Origin: Uloborus plumipes
Taxonomy: Eukaryota; Arthropoda; Arachnida; Araneae; Uloboridae
Direction: 5' to 3'
NCBI GenBank assembly: GCA_038373865.1
Contig: JAXGGA010002292.1
Span: forward strand, 62,001 to 126,000
DNA length: 64,000 bases
In this document: piece after piece, positions 31,533 to 44,191 of the stretch
How positions within the stretch are numbered: the stretch's first letter is position 1
How the letters are laid out: the number at the start of each line of letters is the position of its first letter
The notes under the pieces: generated by a model
What the model saw: only the letters and a program-made list of their open reading frames with translations
What the model was told of the DNA's origin: nothing
The model's database searches: none
Position numbers and translations under genes: made by a program

Positions 31533-33656
31533 AAAGGGAAGACTGATCACGTGATCTCGTCACGCTCGCGTAAGCATTGGCTCGCCGCAATTCTTATGAA
31601 AACGACACTTCCGCGATTACCTGGGCTCGCCGACACCCCCATTGAAGCATTTTAAACTCTGGTGAGTGTGTGGTCACGAAAAATCAATGTTCGAATTTCT
31701 CTTGCGGCCCCTAAAATGGGCTAGAAAACATGTTTTGCAAAGTTTTAGATGAATCGGATAATATGAACGCTTGCCTCAAAGAGGGCAAAGTTATGAAAAA
31801 GAGCGATTGTCAGCCAAAAATCGTATTTTTTCCTCCGTAAAACCAAAACGACTCATTCTAGAAACTTTATTTTGGTCTCATTTTGTAGGAAATTTTATTT
31901 TTGATCTCATTCATTTTTTCTAAAATGTCCAGAGCATTTATTTGGCATTTTTCACGCTAAAGCGAGGAGTATATCAAAAATAAGGAGTTTTCATGCAAAA
32001 ACCTAAAAGCATTATAATATTCAATGACATTTACTTGCTTATTACTGAGTGAAAACAAGGGAATGAAGAGGGAAAGCAAAAAGCTGAAATAACAATAAAA
32101 GCTCTAATACATTTTAATACTTGTGCTGTTAAATTATATAACACTAGCCGGGTCCCCGGCTCTGCCCGGGTTTCTGCCGCGTTATATGTGTTTCAATGAA
32201 ACTCATTCATAATTTCTTCAATATTAAAGTGCACATCTATATACATAAATGGCTACTTCTATAAACAATGGCTGTTTTTCTGTCTGGATAATTTAAAAAA
32301 CTGCATTACACACCCTAAATACAAATGCAAGCTACAAATAATGTTTAGGTAAATAGGAATTGTTATAAGCTTGGTATATTAAAATAAATATATATTTACA
32401 GTATCAATCGCACTGGAGTCGACCATTTTCAAATATTGCACGTTGAATTAAGTCCCATTATTACAGTATCTATCCTTGTGACTCCATTTGTAAAAACTCA
32501 ATTGGTAAAAACATCTGATGTGTTTATTTATTTATTTATTTTTTTTTATTTATAACACATATTTCGAGCTCGTGTACTTGGTCACTCGACCCGTTTACAT
32601 CTGATGTGATTAAGAATATTTTTTGACTATAAACACTTTCCATTTTCTATGTGTTGCCAAAATCAATTCCCTTTTTAACCGACGAAAACACGGAGGAGGT
32701 TCTCTAGTCGACCGGTATATATTTCTTTAATGTATAACCACGCATAACTTTTTACTGAATAGTCCGATTTGGATAATTTTTTTTTGTTTGAAAGGGTACA
32801 CCTTCCTGGTGGTCCCATGGTCCCATGATGCGGGGTTTGAGAACGGTAATTATGGAAAACAGTAAATTTCATGTAATTTCCCCATTAAAAAATGATTAAA
32901 TTTTTAAAACTTAATTTTCGAAGGCTTTCATCAGTCCAGTCCAGTATTTTGTGTATCAATTCAACTCCGGGGCAGATAGCTGGAACTGCTAATATCATTT
33001 CCGCGTTTTGTATTGAATATTCAAGGCTCATCTCAAGCCTTGTAATGTGGTCCCATGGTCCCGTGATGCGGGGTTTGAGAACGGAATCCTGAAGAAATTG
33101 AGGAAAATCTTCAGAATTCCGTTCATGCGCATACTCTTTGCTCATCATGAACGGAATTTCATGCGCACACTTTTTGCTACGGCGTTCGCCGATAGAGTGG
33201 GTTTACGGTAAAGACGCTGGGCTCTCATTGGCAAGAGCATCAGTTCGATCCTCGAGCGAGTCGGTGGATTTTCAAGCTGCAGAAAAAAAATGCAGCGTCT
33301 ACGTCATACGCTTATGCTGCATGAAAACCGCAGTTTTACTGATAGAAAATATTTAGTCCTGATTTCCCCATTTTTTTTAAAAATATATTTCCAGGCTCCT
33401 ATCAGGTCCCATCACCTTAACTTCTAAAGGTTAAATTTAGTGATGCACTAATAATGAATCAGCAGTAAATGCCACTTTGCAGATTAACCTGTTGGCCAGT
33501 TTTATCCGTATAATCGGCTGAAAACTTGTATTTTAAACATGCTTCAAAAATACCAGAAATTGACAGTTTTTTTAGTGGCAATCGTTTAAAATTTTGGACG
33601 CGTTAATAAAGTGAGATGAGGCGTCACGATGGCAACATGACACTCTTCCGGGTATA
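31533..33656. other. Interval with dispersed-repeat ends, no gene
   Basis: At about 32150 the sequence ACTAGCCGGGTCCCCGGCTC resembles the start of a widespread arthropod repeat. About 32680-32882 carries, on the minus strand, a segment ending GTCGACTAGAGAACCTCCTC. The motif GGTCCCATGGTCCC-TGATGCGGGG is present twice (32808-32846 and 33047-33084). Bases 32845-32882 match 38246-38292 in reverse. A tRNA-promoter-like stretch lies at 33190-33260. No protein-coding gene is supported. Confidence 0.5.
33190..33260 (+). other. Weak tRNA-like (SINE head?) sequence
   Basis: AGTTCGATCCTCG resembles a polymerase III B box. It follows an AAAGACGCTGGGCTCTCATT stretch where an A box would sit. I could not fold a proper cloverleaf, so this is at best a tRNA-derived SINE fragment. 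Confidence 0.25.
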
Positions 33657-33664
33657 CATTTGCA

Positions 33665-33834
33665 CAAGGCCGTATCCAGAGGGGGGGGGGGCACGGGCCC
33701 GGGCCGCCTCCGAAACCCGAAATGTTTTATAATGTAAAACAGAAAAAAATTTTCCCTTTTTTTTAATTTAAAATAGCAAAAAAAAAAAAATTTTTTTCTT
33801 TCAACTATTAAAACGAGTGAAAATTTGAAAAAGT

Positions 33835-33873
<39 letters not shown>

Positions 33874-35934
33874 AGTTCAAATTCTCATTAGCTGCAAAAC
33901 ATACTTGAAAACAAGACTCTTATTAGCACTTCCAGTTCTCAGTCAGTTTGATCGGCGCCCCCCCCCCCATCCCCCATAAAACTTATAAAGCTTACACCAC
34001 TCAGATTTTTACCCCTCCCCCCCCCGCCGGGCCCCTAGTTTCCGACTAGGCTGAGATTGCTTCTCACCGCCCTGATTCAATTAAGAGGGTACTTTGTTGG
34101 TCCCCATTTTTAGCATTTGTAACCCTCGAGGGATTTTAATAGCTAAACATGTCTTCAATCAACAAGACCACACAAAAACAGATACGTTCACAGACCCTCT
34201 GCTTTGTTGGACGCTCACCAATCTTAGACAAAAGTTACTTAAAAAAAATTCCATTTACAAATGCTTAAAAACTTTGAAAACTTTGTTAAATGTAGCTATA
34301 CACTGTTAAAACTACTGGTTGCAATTGGCACCTTTCCAGGGTGAAACGCTTGTAACATCAGCGGCACCCAGTAGGGTGCCGAGATTTCACCGTTGGCTCG
34401 GTTGAAAAAGCGGCGCCTCAATTTAACAAGCAGCGCGGGTGAAAGATGGAACCGTATAGGATAGCATAATGGCACTCACACTGTTCACTATTGCAGATCC
34501 CCCTTGTGCTGTATGCGTTTTTGTTTTTCAATTGTGTTCACTTTTATTTATTATTTTTATTCACGAAGTCTTGGTACATTTTCACCTTGAATTCAGATTT
34601 GAAAATGATCGCAACTTGTAATTAAAGGCAATTTCTCACAGTCCAGACTTTCCAACATATTTTAAAGAATTTATGACTTGGATTCAACTTTAAAATGCTT
34701 TGACATTTGATTCGGTACAGCATTATCTGTACTAAAAATGAAGAGGGAAGGTATTTTTTGGATCCCTTTCAAAAACAAAAACATTCAGTTGTATTTTCGA
34801 TCAATAAAAAATTGAATCGTTTCATTAAATTCTAAAATTTTAATCAAAAGTAACTTATTAATACGCATGTATAGTTCGACATTTGGTTATCTTTATGGAA
34901 TAAAAGATAGGGGTATTTGAAAAGCAGTTTTTGTTAAACGTCAAGTTTCTCGACAGATTAAAGATTGAAATACATTTTAACGATCTATTCATTTCAAAGA
35001 TAGAACAAAACAAAGTAAGCTCTAGCAATAACGAACTCAGTATTCGCTATCAATAACGCCAACGAACGATATTAGCGAAAGCACGAAATGCAAATACATA
35101 TACGCATAATAAAAACAAATAAGAAAGAAAGAGTCGGGTAGAAAGTGTTTTTTTTTTTTCTTTCCCTTCGCGTTCTGCTGCTTCTTGGCTGTATCTACGC
35201 AGCAAAAGAGCTACACAGAGATACATTTCCGTCAGAACACTTCGAAATAAGTTGGAAAATCTTAGAACTATGATTAAATGCATGTACAGAATGAAGAAAT
35301 AATCCATTTTCGTAATAAACTCAAGGTGAATGTAACTAAGTGCTGTGTCTGTTGGTGAGTTGGGGAACTAATCAAAAACTACTATGTAACTATAGTGAAA
35401 ACCGACGTAAGCAAGTGATAATGCGTTAATCTTTTCACCTCCCTTGTTCTTCCTCTCTGTCGCTTAATGTTAAAAAACATTTTTTTATGCTTTGATTAAT
35501 CTTAATTTGCAAAGGAATGCAGAAAATTGATGAGATTGTTGTTTGCCTACTTTTCCAACATGTTTTTGAAGTCCCAATTGCCCCATACAAGGCCTCAAAA
35601 TGCAGAATTTTAAATCTTTTTTTTCAAAAATTTGCTCGGGGGAGAAACCCCCGGACCCCTTAAAATTACGGACATTCTACCCCACTTAAAAAAAAAGTTC
35701 TCATTGTGTATCTCTCTTGATATCCCTACCTCCAATTAAGGTCAGTTCGAGAAATATAATAGGAATAAAGAAATGAAAAAAAAAAAAAAAAAAAACCACA
35801 CACACACTCGCACACATCAAACATCGTGGGGGGGGGGGGAGTCAGCTAGAAATAACACACACAAAAATGCATGTGTGTTTAGGCAATGTGCGAAACTGGA
35901 CCCCTCCCCAAATTTTTTTCTGGATACGGCCTTG
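33665..35934. mobile_element. hAT-type element, CAAGGCCGTATCCAG ends
   Basis: The ends CAAGGCCGTATCCAGA and TCTGGATACGGCCTTG are perfect inverted repeats. The flanks are catttgca (33657-33664) and catttaca (35935-35942), 7 of 8 identical, giving a hAT-type 8-bp duplication. The 2270-bp interior has G/C runs, a 38-base poly-A near 33835-33872 and no transposase. The last 500 bp are shared with 6952-7463. Internal C-runs at 33959-33968 and 34016-34025 suggest nested debris. Confidence 0.85.
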
Positions 35935-36104
35935 CATTTACACTGAACAGAATGAAATAAAAATAAAATTTTATAAAAAAAAGTAAAACCGACTTCAAAA
36001 ACGCAGCTGAAAATTGCTCTGAAAAGTAAAAAATAAATTTATTCTTTGAACACCAACGATACTACTTTTAAACATGAGTTTTGAAGTCGGTGTCGAAACA
36101 GTTA

Positions 36105-36237
36105 ATAAAATCATTCGTGCCCATTCTTCGGTTACATGTTTCATAATAAAAACAACCATAAATGTTTCATAATCAATTTCAAGTGTTGTTTGAGAGGAAA
36201 AATCAATCAAACGGTCAATGGGTACGAATGATTTTAT
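36105..36237. mobile_element. 133-bp miniature inverted-repeat element
   Basis: It begins ATAAAATCATTCGTGCCC and ends GGGTACGAATGATTTTAT, an 18-bp inverted repeat with one mismatch, with TA on both sides (36103-36104 and 36238-36239). It is inserted precisely at the TA that borders the next element, so it is the younger of the two. Confidence 0.8.
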
Positions 36238-36239
36238 TA

Positions 36240-37926
36240 GGGTGAGTTCTGGTAAGTGCGTCCACGGGGTAAGTGCGTCCACTGGGAATTATATAAACAC
36301 TGTTCTGAAATGGCTTCTGCAACACATCGACTATGTTAGATAACTGTATAATGATAATTTCAATAGGTAGAATTCAGGCCTGGATTCAATAGACGAAACA
36401 CAATCAGAGACAACTTAAATGTCTTCAAAAAAACTCTTAAGTAAAGATTGAGAAGGTTTTGTTTCAGTTTCTCTTGTAGTCATACCAAGCAATTGAAGTC
36501 AAGAAATGCAAGTTGTTTCTTTTGAGTAATAGCTACTAATAACATACATGGGGTATTTTGATCAAATACTCTAACTAAAATTTGTTTATATGACGGTACG
36601 CACTTTCCCTTTCTTTAAAGTAAGGTGGGGGTAAGTGCGCACCATTATGATGGGGCAAGTGCGTACCACTATCATGAGGCATATGCGTACTAGTATTCGG
36701 AGCAAGTGCGTACCATTATAATGAGGCAAGTTTGTACCATTACGTGGAAAATCCGACTCTCGTAATTCATCTTTAATTTTGCTTATAACTCTTTTATAAG
36801 CCGATTATAAATCCGACGTCATTTCCATCAAGTATTTATATTTACATTGAATGCGGCGTAAGATTTCAATTTTATTCATTATCTCTGAAATATATTGGCT
36901 TTTAAGTATCAGTTAGTACATTTTTCGTTGAAAATAGCGATCATAAGCTATACTTAATTTAAACCAGAATCACAAATTAAGCAATGAAATTAAGTGAAAC
37001 ACTTAATGAGGAACCAACTGACTCAAAAAACGAAGGTGAAATAATGAATAAATTATATTTAAGAAAATTAAGAACACCTTGTAAAAAACTATTTCAATGT
37101 ATAAGAAAAAAAAAGTACAAGTATTATATCATGATCAATTTTTTTTTTTTTTTGCTCTTTATTTTGTGTTTTTTCTTACTGCTGCTGATTCTAATAAGAA
37201 AAATATTAAAACCGTATTTATTCAAAAAAAAAAAAAAAAAACGAATTGTTCACTCAGGTCACCTAACGATATACCATACAAATAGAATTAAAGAAAATCA
37301 CAGTGGTACACACTTACAACAACGCTATTGGACGCACATATCTCCTTTTACATTTAAGAAGGGGTAAGTGCGAACCCTGGCTTAAACGCAGACTGATTAA
37401 TGTATTAAACCAAAATAAACTATGTAGACTATAGGTGATTATTACTAAATAAAAACAACTTACATTTGCTCACTTGGTCTTATTAAAAGGACAAAGGAAG
37501 AATCACAGACACAACTCTCTCAAACTTCAAATCACAGTTGTTCGTAAGACACGTGGGATATCACTGATTGCGTTTCATCCATGCAAGCAAGTGCTGATCT
37601 CTAGTATTAGGAATTATCCCAAGGCAACTACCTAACATATTTAATATGTGCCAGAAGTTTTTTCCTGCTCATATTCACATAATTTAAGGTGGACGCACTT
37701 ACCCCGCTAGGTAGGGAAAGTGCGTACCTTAGAGTAGGTGTCATAAACTAGGTCACAAAACCTATGCTTATGGTTTATTTAACACATTATATGCTTGAAC
37801 ATCTTAGTAAAGGATCTGGAAAGAAAACTAAAAAAGAATTGTGAGTGTGTAAGATTTTTCAACGGAGCAGCATCCTTGAGAACATGAACTTTGAAAAAAA
37901 GGGTACGCACTTATCAGAACTCACCC
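36240..37926. mobile_element. TA-flanked element with GTAAGTGCG repeats (1687 bp)
   Basis: The inverted ends are GGGTGAGTTCTGGTAAGTGC and the complement GCACTTATCAGAACTCACCC, with TA outside. Motifs of the type GGTAAGTGCGTCC or GCAAGTGCGTACCA recur at 36250-36730 and, in part reversed, at 37690-37740. The long frame at 36984-37367 is driven by poly-T and poly-A and is not a gene. No transposase is present, so this is a non-autonomous Tc1/mariner-type element. Confidence 0.75.
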
Positions 37927-38046
37927 TAACTGTTTCGGCATCGACTCTAAAACTCATGTTTAAAAGTAGTTTCGATGGTGTTCAAAGAATAAATTTATTT
38001 TTACTTTTTAGAGCAATTTTCAGCTGCGTTTTTGAAGTCGGTTTTA

Positions 38047-39144
38047 TTTTTTTTAAATAAAATCTTATGTTTATTATGTACCCCGTTAGCGATTATTGGC
38101 ATAGAGGAATATAAAAATCCTAAGAAAGCAATAAATTTCATACTTACTCCAGAGAAGCCTTGGTTCAAACTTTTGATTATGATCACTATTAATATTGTTG
38201 TTGTAAGGCAACAAATTTTTTCAACAATGGACTGAAAATTTAATCATTTAATTGGGAAATGACATGAAATTTACTGTTTTCCATAATAACTTTTTAAAAC
38301 TAAGTTTTTTAGAAATAAATTTTAGCCTATCCTGATTCCTGTTAATGTAGCTATCTACGGTGAAAAAATGTTTAAAATCGGTTCAGTAGTTTTGAAGATT
38401 ACCCCGGACATACATCCATACAAAAGTAGTCATTTATGTATATAGATTATTTTACTACTCTTTATATACAAATTAAGTTGCAAAGGGCTTGGATATGATA
38501 GCTTTGGGAAAACTGCCTGCATTTAGTAGCCTCATTAACTTGTAATAAAAGCTACTGCTGCTCTTTGTCTTTCGTCAAAGAAGAACTGAAGCCTGGAATT
38601 AATTTTACACCTCCTTCAGCTGTGTCATTGACCGACCGCCATTAAACTATCTACTGTCTTTTTAGCTCTTGTATAAAATTGGTTATCACACGATTTGTAG
38701 GGGTCAGTATTTAAAAACTCTGAATCGGTTTTGAATTTCTTTTAAACGATTGAAGCTCAGGACAAAACGGAACACTCCACTTATATGTCCAGTAAAGTAT
38801 AAATTTCTTTCAGATTGAACTGTGCTTCAGTACAATGTCCCCCCCCCCCCCGTCTCCATTACAATAATCTTCATTATCTCCTACTTCAGCTTTTAATTTT
38901 GCAACCATGCTCAGGGCCTGATTACTCAAAAGGCTCAGGAAGCTTGAGCTCCCCCTAAAAATTTTCAGGGGGCCCAAAAATGACTGAAAACATATGATTT
39001 AAATTTAAAATTCTAGTTTCAGCTTTTAAATGCATATCTAAAGGTAATTATAAACATTAAAAAGGTTTCAACAAAAATTTTCTGCAAAGTTAAGTCATAA
39101 TGTTTTATGAAGTGAAGACATTTCATAAAATATTAATCCCACTA
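38047..39144. other. Repeat end and non-coding interval
   Basis: About 38246-38446 resembles a common arthropod repeat 3' end (AAAATCGGTTCAGTAGTTTT, then CATACATCCATAC and TATATAGAT). A C-run lies at 38838-38851, and a CAGGGCCTGATTA-like transposon edge at 38913. No gene. Confidence 0.5.
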
Positions 39145-40035
39145 CAGTGAAACCTCCCTTAATGGACACCTCTCATTACGGACAGTTTATTTTTTCCCAT
39201 TATTTTTCCAGGGTTAAACCCCTCATCAAAGCGGACGCTCACTTGACCCCCCCCCCCCGGACACAGCTTATCTTGCAAAAAGTCTATTTCTTTGAGCATT
39301 ATAAAACCGACACCGATGGATAATTTCGGAGAAATCTGTCAGAAAAAAAGATAAGAGATCCATTGAAGATACTTGATTCAGTTCACTTCCAGTACAGAGA
39401 TTGCTAAACACAACGGGGGTCAACCACAAAAGGAATTAGTAACACCTTCCCTCCACCGCAAAAATTTATTTATCCCACCACAAAAATGACAGGAAAAAGT
39501 GTGCTGAGGTGGAAAGCGAATGCTGAATCCATTGTTTGGCGTCTTGGGGATAGCTCGGATTTCGAGAAATACAGCTGTTGATAATGGAGTGCGACTCCAC
39601 TCGGTCAAACGTTTTGATCTTCTCCCTAGAGTAATCAAAGTGTCCGCCACGTGCCCTTCAGTGTTTACAACTGAGGTGGAGGACGTGATTTTGTCAAAGT
39701 CGCATTAAAAGCTATTCTGCCAGACTGCATTTCATCAGCTCCAGTGGACGGGGTCCATTGTTGAAAAGTGATGCGTACTTCATTCCAGCAACAGTGTTTC
39801 TTTTGGAGGGAAGAAGTTTGTGAATGGAAAGAATTGGGGCAAGAAACGGAGGATTAAGTTTCATTCTAGAGACTAGGTTTGACTGTTGCGCGGTGCGTCC
39901 ACTATTCGTACCCACGTAGAAAAAATGCCTCGCAAAGCTTTGACTTTGAAGGGGAAAAAAATCGAATTTCATAAAAGTAAAAAATGTAGCGTAAGAAAAT
40001 TAGCTGAGCACTTTTTTTGCGAAACAAACATATAT
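39145..40035 (+). mobile_element. 5' part of a pogo/Tigger-like transposon
   Basis: CAGTGAAACCTCCCTTAATG after a TA (39143-39144) resembles pogo/Tigger termini. A pogo-type transposase N-terminus follows at 39925. The element stops abruptly near 40035, where an unrelated repeat (GCAGGGCTCGGAGTTC) begins, and no right end was found. Confidence 0.6.
39925..40030 (+). pseudogene. pogo/CENP-B-type transposase N-terminal fragment
   Basis: From the ATG the frame reads MPRKALTLKGKKIEFHKSKK then CSVRKLAEHF. This is the first helix-turn-helix (psq/CENP-B N-terminal type) of pogo-family transposases, which binds the element ends. About 35 residues survive before sequence of another repeat; the second DNA-binding domain and DDE catalytic domain are missing. 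It is a truncated pseudogene. Confidence 0.65.
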
Positions 40036-40579
40036 GCAGGGCTCGGAGTTCAAATTTTAAAATTCCAGGACGCAATTTTTATAAAATTCCAGGACATTAT
40101 TCAGCCACGGCTTTTGGAGCATGTGGCACCCACAATACATAACCGTAAATGCTATAGCAATATAAAAGGCTTATTTCACTTATCTTTTTTTTTTCTGGAA
40201 ATAAGTATCTTGAATACACTAATTTTATACACTGGAGATCAATGAAAATTATGATCTCCGACTAGCAGATGAAGCCATTAGATGCCATTAAGGAAAAAAA
40301 GAAAATTAAATAAAATGCACAACCACTGCTTCTATCCCCCCCCCCCCCAAGAGAGTTCAATGTTTTCAAAAAAGTCATTATAAAAGGTAAATAGTAAATT
40401 ACATAAACAGAAAAAAAAATAAAAATAAATAAATAAAAAAAAATAAAAACAAAAACATATTTTGTGCATATGTCATCAATAATTTAGGATTATAGTTAGC
40501 ATGCTTTTTGCTAAACCAACTGAGCGTTTTCTAAATAATTATGATAGTTATGAATTAAAACTTACTAATGATGCATTCA
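40036..40579. other. Non-coding interval
   Basis: AT-rich, with a repeated AAATTCCAGGAC motif (about 40060 and 40083), a C-run at 40336-40348 and an A-rich tract at 40408-40455. No gene. Confidence 0.5.
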
Positions 40580-42151
40580 ACATTTTTCTTCCTCTAAAAA
40601 GCTATGCAATGAATCAACCAAGTGTCTAGAATGGTTCCATTAAATGAGGGATTCATTTCGAACGTGAATAAGAACAAAACGGTTTAAAATAAAAATGCGT
40701 TTTGATTTCAACCTTTTTATTTGAAAAAAAGATATTTTGAAAAATGTTCAAATAGGTCCCCAAGGAGTCCAATCCCAAACCGCGTTGTTCTTATTTACTT
40801 GCAATACGCATCCTTCATTTATTACATATAGCATTTACTGCGGAAGGGAAATAACAAAACCGGACCTTCTATTTTTCCCAAGCAAGTCAAAAACTTCAAA
40901 CTACCTCCCGTGCCTGTCACTCTTCAAGATTATTAATCAAGGTTTAATTGGAGGGGAAAAAATTAAATAAATTAAATTTACAAATTACAAGATAAGTTCA
41001 ATTCAGAGAAAAAAAAATGAGTAATTTATTGCCAAAAAATAGAAGTCTTAATAACGCAATTATAGTATGACTTTGGCGACATCAGAGTAAAGATGGCGTT
41101 TGTTTTGAAAACGGAGTCTTGAAAACGCATTTCCTTTAATCGTAGATTTCGTGGTGAGTTAGAGTCAGACTCCACCCAGGTGAAACATTTAAAATTGACG
41201 CAATTTTAGGCAAGTTTTGGTAACATACACAAGGAAGAAAAAGTTCCCTCATAATTTTTTATGTTTTTGAAATTATTTTTAGGCAAATTTTAGTCATGCT
41301 AGGGGGTCAGAGTTTCTTTCGTTGTTCTCTGAAATTTAAGTCTTAAAAACCTAAAATTAAATTTATTTTATTGTTTTCATTTGTGGTGGCTCTCTTATAG
41401 AAATTTTAGAAACCGACTTCCTAGATTCGTAATTTTAGGCTCTGTTTGGTTATGATTGGAAAATGAGTAGGTGAGTAGTTCGAGATTCCCTCCCGGAATT
41501 ATTTTTTTTTTTTAATCCTTAGGCTGTGTTTTAGATTGAAGGTTTCCATAGCTCTTCGACAGAAATATCGAAAAACGAAGTTTAAGGCTATGTGTGGCAG
41601 TATGTGTAACAGCAGTTAGAAAAAAGTGGGTGGTTTTGGATCTTTTCCCCGGAAATTTTTTAAGAGTTTTCAAAACGCAATTTCGAGCTTTTTTTTTTTT
41701 TGACTATTTAAGTTAGGAGAGAAGAGAAAGGTAAGTTATTTACGACTCTTCCTCGAACAATTTTCAAATGGACATTAATAAAACACAATTTTAGGCTATT
41801 TTAAATAGCTATGCTATGAAAATGGGGACCCACCTTCAAAAACTTTTATGGAATTTAAATGCTACTGTGGCGAATTTTGGGCTGTATTTGATGATGTTAG
41901 GAGAAGGATCCGGGTTCTGAAGATATCCCCAGAAACTAGATTTTATAGCTATTTTTCTGATTTATGAGAAAAGGGTTTCCTACAGCCCATGCAAAAACAT
42001 GTCCTCTTAAGCAAATTTCAAACTATACCCACCGCCCCTTACTGTCCAAAATATGTCCACCGCTCCCCTGCCGCCCAAAACATGCTCACCGCCCCTCAAC
42101 ATCTTCCCACCGCCCACCGGGGGGCGGTATCGCCCCCGTCGAGAACCACTG
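40580..42151 (-). mobile_element. Truncated inverted copy of the hAT element at 22464-24360
   Basis: The right edge reads GGGGGCGGTATCGCCCCCGT then CGAGAACCACTG, the reverse of the left end of the 22464 element. The body aligns in reverse as far as about 40580 (TGAATCAACCAAGTGTCTAG). The opposite terminus is missing, and no matching 8-bp duplicate of the flank atctaaag was found. Confidence 0.75.
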
Positions 42152-43121
42152 ATCTAAAGGAATAATGAAAACAATTTGTTGCTTAAGAAACTGCAAACGT
42201 ACGTGTGAAACATTAAGCAAAACATTTCGTTAATTATCTCTCAAAATTATCAATTTTTATTGAAATATATGAGATGTCCCATGTGAGACAACATTGCTGT
42301 TTTTTCCTGAAATGGTTCATTAAGATATACACAATATAATGTTGGAGGAGTACAACTCCCCATTTATTATTAACTCCCCATATTTAAAACAAAATAATGT
42401 GCAAAAATGTAAACTCTAAAACTCTTACGCATTTTGTATTTTAAAAAAAGAAAATTTCAGCTCATACTCAAAGCAAAATCCGTTGCACGAGTACAAATTC
42501 TTAAACAATTTGCTTTTTAAAAAAATACTAAAGTAATACAAGAATCGGCTTATTTTCTCATTAAAATACCATGATTTTTTTTTTTTTTTTTTTTGAAAAA
42601 ATCTCGAATAAAAACAGGTCATGCGCACTTTCAAAATTCCGAACAAAACGCGCTTGCATAAAAAACGATTATTCTATTTTTAACCCTCTATTGATATTTT
42701 ACTTTTTGTTTGTTTTAATCGAAGTCTGATTTTCTAGCCGATGCAAAATAAGCGTGTCCCTCAGTTCCACAGTCAAAGCAGTTACAATTACTTCCGATCC
42801 ATTTTGAGACTCCCATGGTCATTTCCTGCAGAGATACTACGTGATACTGAGTAACTGGTATGATGTTTTATCGCATTATAATTAAAAATTTTCATTTCTG
42901 CATCTAAAATTGCAGGTAAGATTTTTTAAAGTGATTTTATAAAAGTGTGTCATTTAAGTCATCAGATCGGTAACACACGCTAAAATGCGCAGTTTTTATT
43001 ATTTTAAAAGTCGTTTTATTTTTCAGTACATTCCTTGATTACAAGTGAAAAAACCATGTGTTTGATTTTGGTTTAGCACGATCGTCCCGGCAATAAAATT
43101 AAATATTCGTCTGTTTGTCAG
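42152..43121. other. AT-rich interval, nothing recognised
   Basis: It has a poly-T tract at 42574-42594 and no supported gene or repeat boundary. Confidence 0.5.
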
Positions 43122-43455
43122 CAGTGGCGTAGCAAGAACAAAATTAAGAGTGGGCGAAAAAATTTTGCGAGCCCCCCCCCCCCTTTTAAAATTAATTCTA
43201 GATTAACTTATTCCACTATCCTGAGTACAAAACCAAACTTCTCACTTTTGTTGTTAATCATAAAAATTTAAGTATTATACATTTTAAAATATATTTAAGA
43301 TGAAAACGTACAATGTGAAATAATTACTTTTGGGGGAGTTTGAAATGTTTGATTTCTTTAACTTTTTGGCACAATATTTTGATGAGCTATGGAATAAATT
43401 TATAAATTATAAAACTGCAAAGAAATCCTTTTTCATTCTAAATTTTATTCACATT
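43122..43455 (+). mobile_element. hAT-like terminal fragment (CAGTGGCGTAGCAAG)
   Basis: It starts with the hAT-style terminus CAGTGGCGTAGCAAG and is the reverse-orientation homologue of 27775-28156. A C-run lies at 43173-43184. No coding content. Confidence 0.65.
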
Positions 43456-43789
43456 AAACTGTGAAAGATCGACTGCGATTTAAATCTAATTTGCTATTTC
43501 ACCTATTGGTGCAACTATTTTTTTTTTCAGTTAATTTGTTTCAGGAGAAAAGGCATCGACTTTAAATCAAGAAATTTAACTAATAGTTCAAACATTTATT
43601 TTTACAAAATTACCATCAACAAATAAACGGGCCTGAATAAAAGGGTATCATTTTCAACAGTGTGTAAAATGGTGTGTTTAGATGACTCGGTTTAGAAATT
43701 TTGGGACAATAGGCCCATCACATTTGCAGTGGCCCCTTTACTTGTACAATTTGAAAAAGTAACCGTTGAGTTTCAACTAGTGGTTCGAT

Positions 43790-43905
43790 ATCAAAATCGA
43801 TATTTTTACCATCAATGTAGGAGGGGCGATGTTTTTTTCTAACATCAATGTTTTACGTTCGATGTTTTTTCGATGTCGATGTTTTATGCTTGAACCAAAA
43901 ATATT
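43790..43905. repeat. CATCGATG-type motif cluster
   Basis: Degenerate ATCGATG/ACATCAATG motifs are spaced as in the element around 9406-16051. It is likely the terminal region of a related copy. Ends are not defined. Confidence 0.5.
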
Positions 43906-44041
43906 CATTAAAAATGTGAACGTGTTTACAAGTTACAACTATGACGCAGGCTTTATTATTAATTAGTTATTGCAAAATCTATCACATCGGAAAGCTTTAT
44001 TTACTGTTAGTTATCCATCTTAACTGATTTACTTACTTTTA

Positions 44042-44191
44042 GGATGTGTACATCAAGTAAACTTACGAGTAAATCAACTGCAAGAGGATTTGGATCACAT
44101 TACTAAGTGGGCAGACAAGTGGGGTATGGCAGTGAATGTTGGGAAATGTCAAGTTCTACACTTAGGTCATGGAAACAAAGGCACACTGTAA
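44042..44191 (+). pseudogene. LINE reverse transcriptase fragment
   Basis: About 48 residues read NQLQEDLDHITKWADKWGMA followed by VNVGKCQVLHLGHGN. This matches the region just after the RT active site in CR1/L2-type LINEs (LQxDLDxxxxWAxxWxMxFNxxKCxVxxxG). The catalytic motif itself is upstream of the fragment and absent. The frame ends at TAA (44189-44191). Confidence 0.75.

Larger units (their letters stand above)
35985..38046. mobile_element. Fold-back structure with nested miniature elements
   Basis: Arms 35985-36104 and 37927-38046 are inverted repeats of about 120 bp, ending in AAAACCGACTTCAAAAACGC and its complement. Between them lies a TA-flanked element (36240-37926), with a second TA-flanked element (36105-37237 on paper, actually 36105-36237) inserted at its left boundary. 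The innermost material is non-coding. The two arms look like inverted 3' ends of one repeat family. Confidence 0.8.

Noticed and set aside
33190..33260. A genuine tRNA gene
   Set aside because: Only a B-box-like match is convincing; no acceptor stem or anticodon arm could be built.
36984..37367. Frame with a strongly hydrophobic Phe/Leu segment and Lys run, resembling a membrane protein
   Set aside because: It is produced by poly-T and poly-A tracts inside a non-coding element and lacks any conserved motif.
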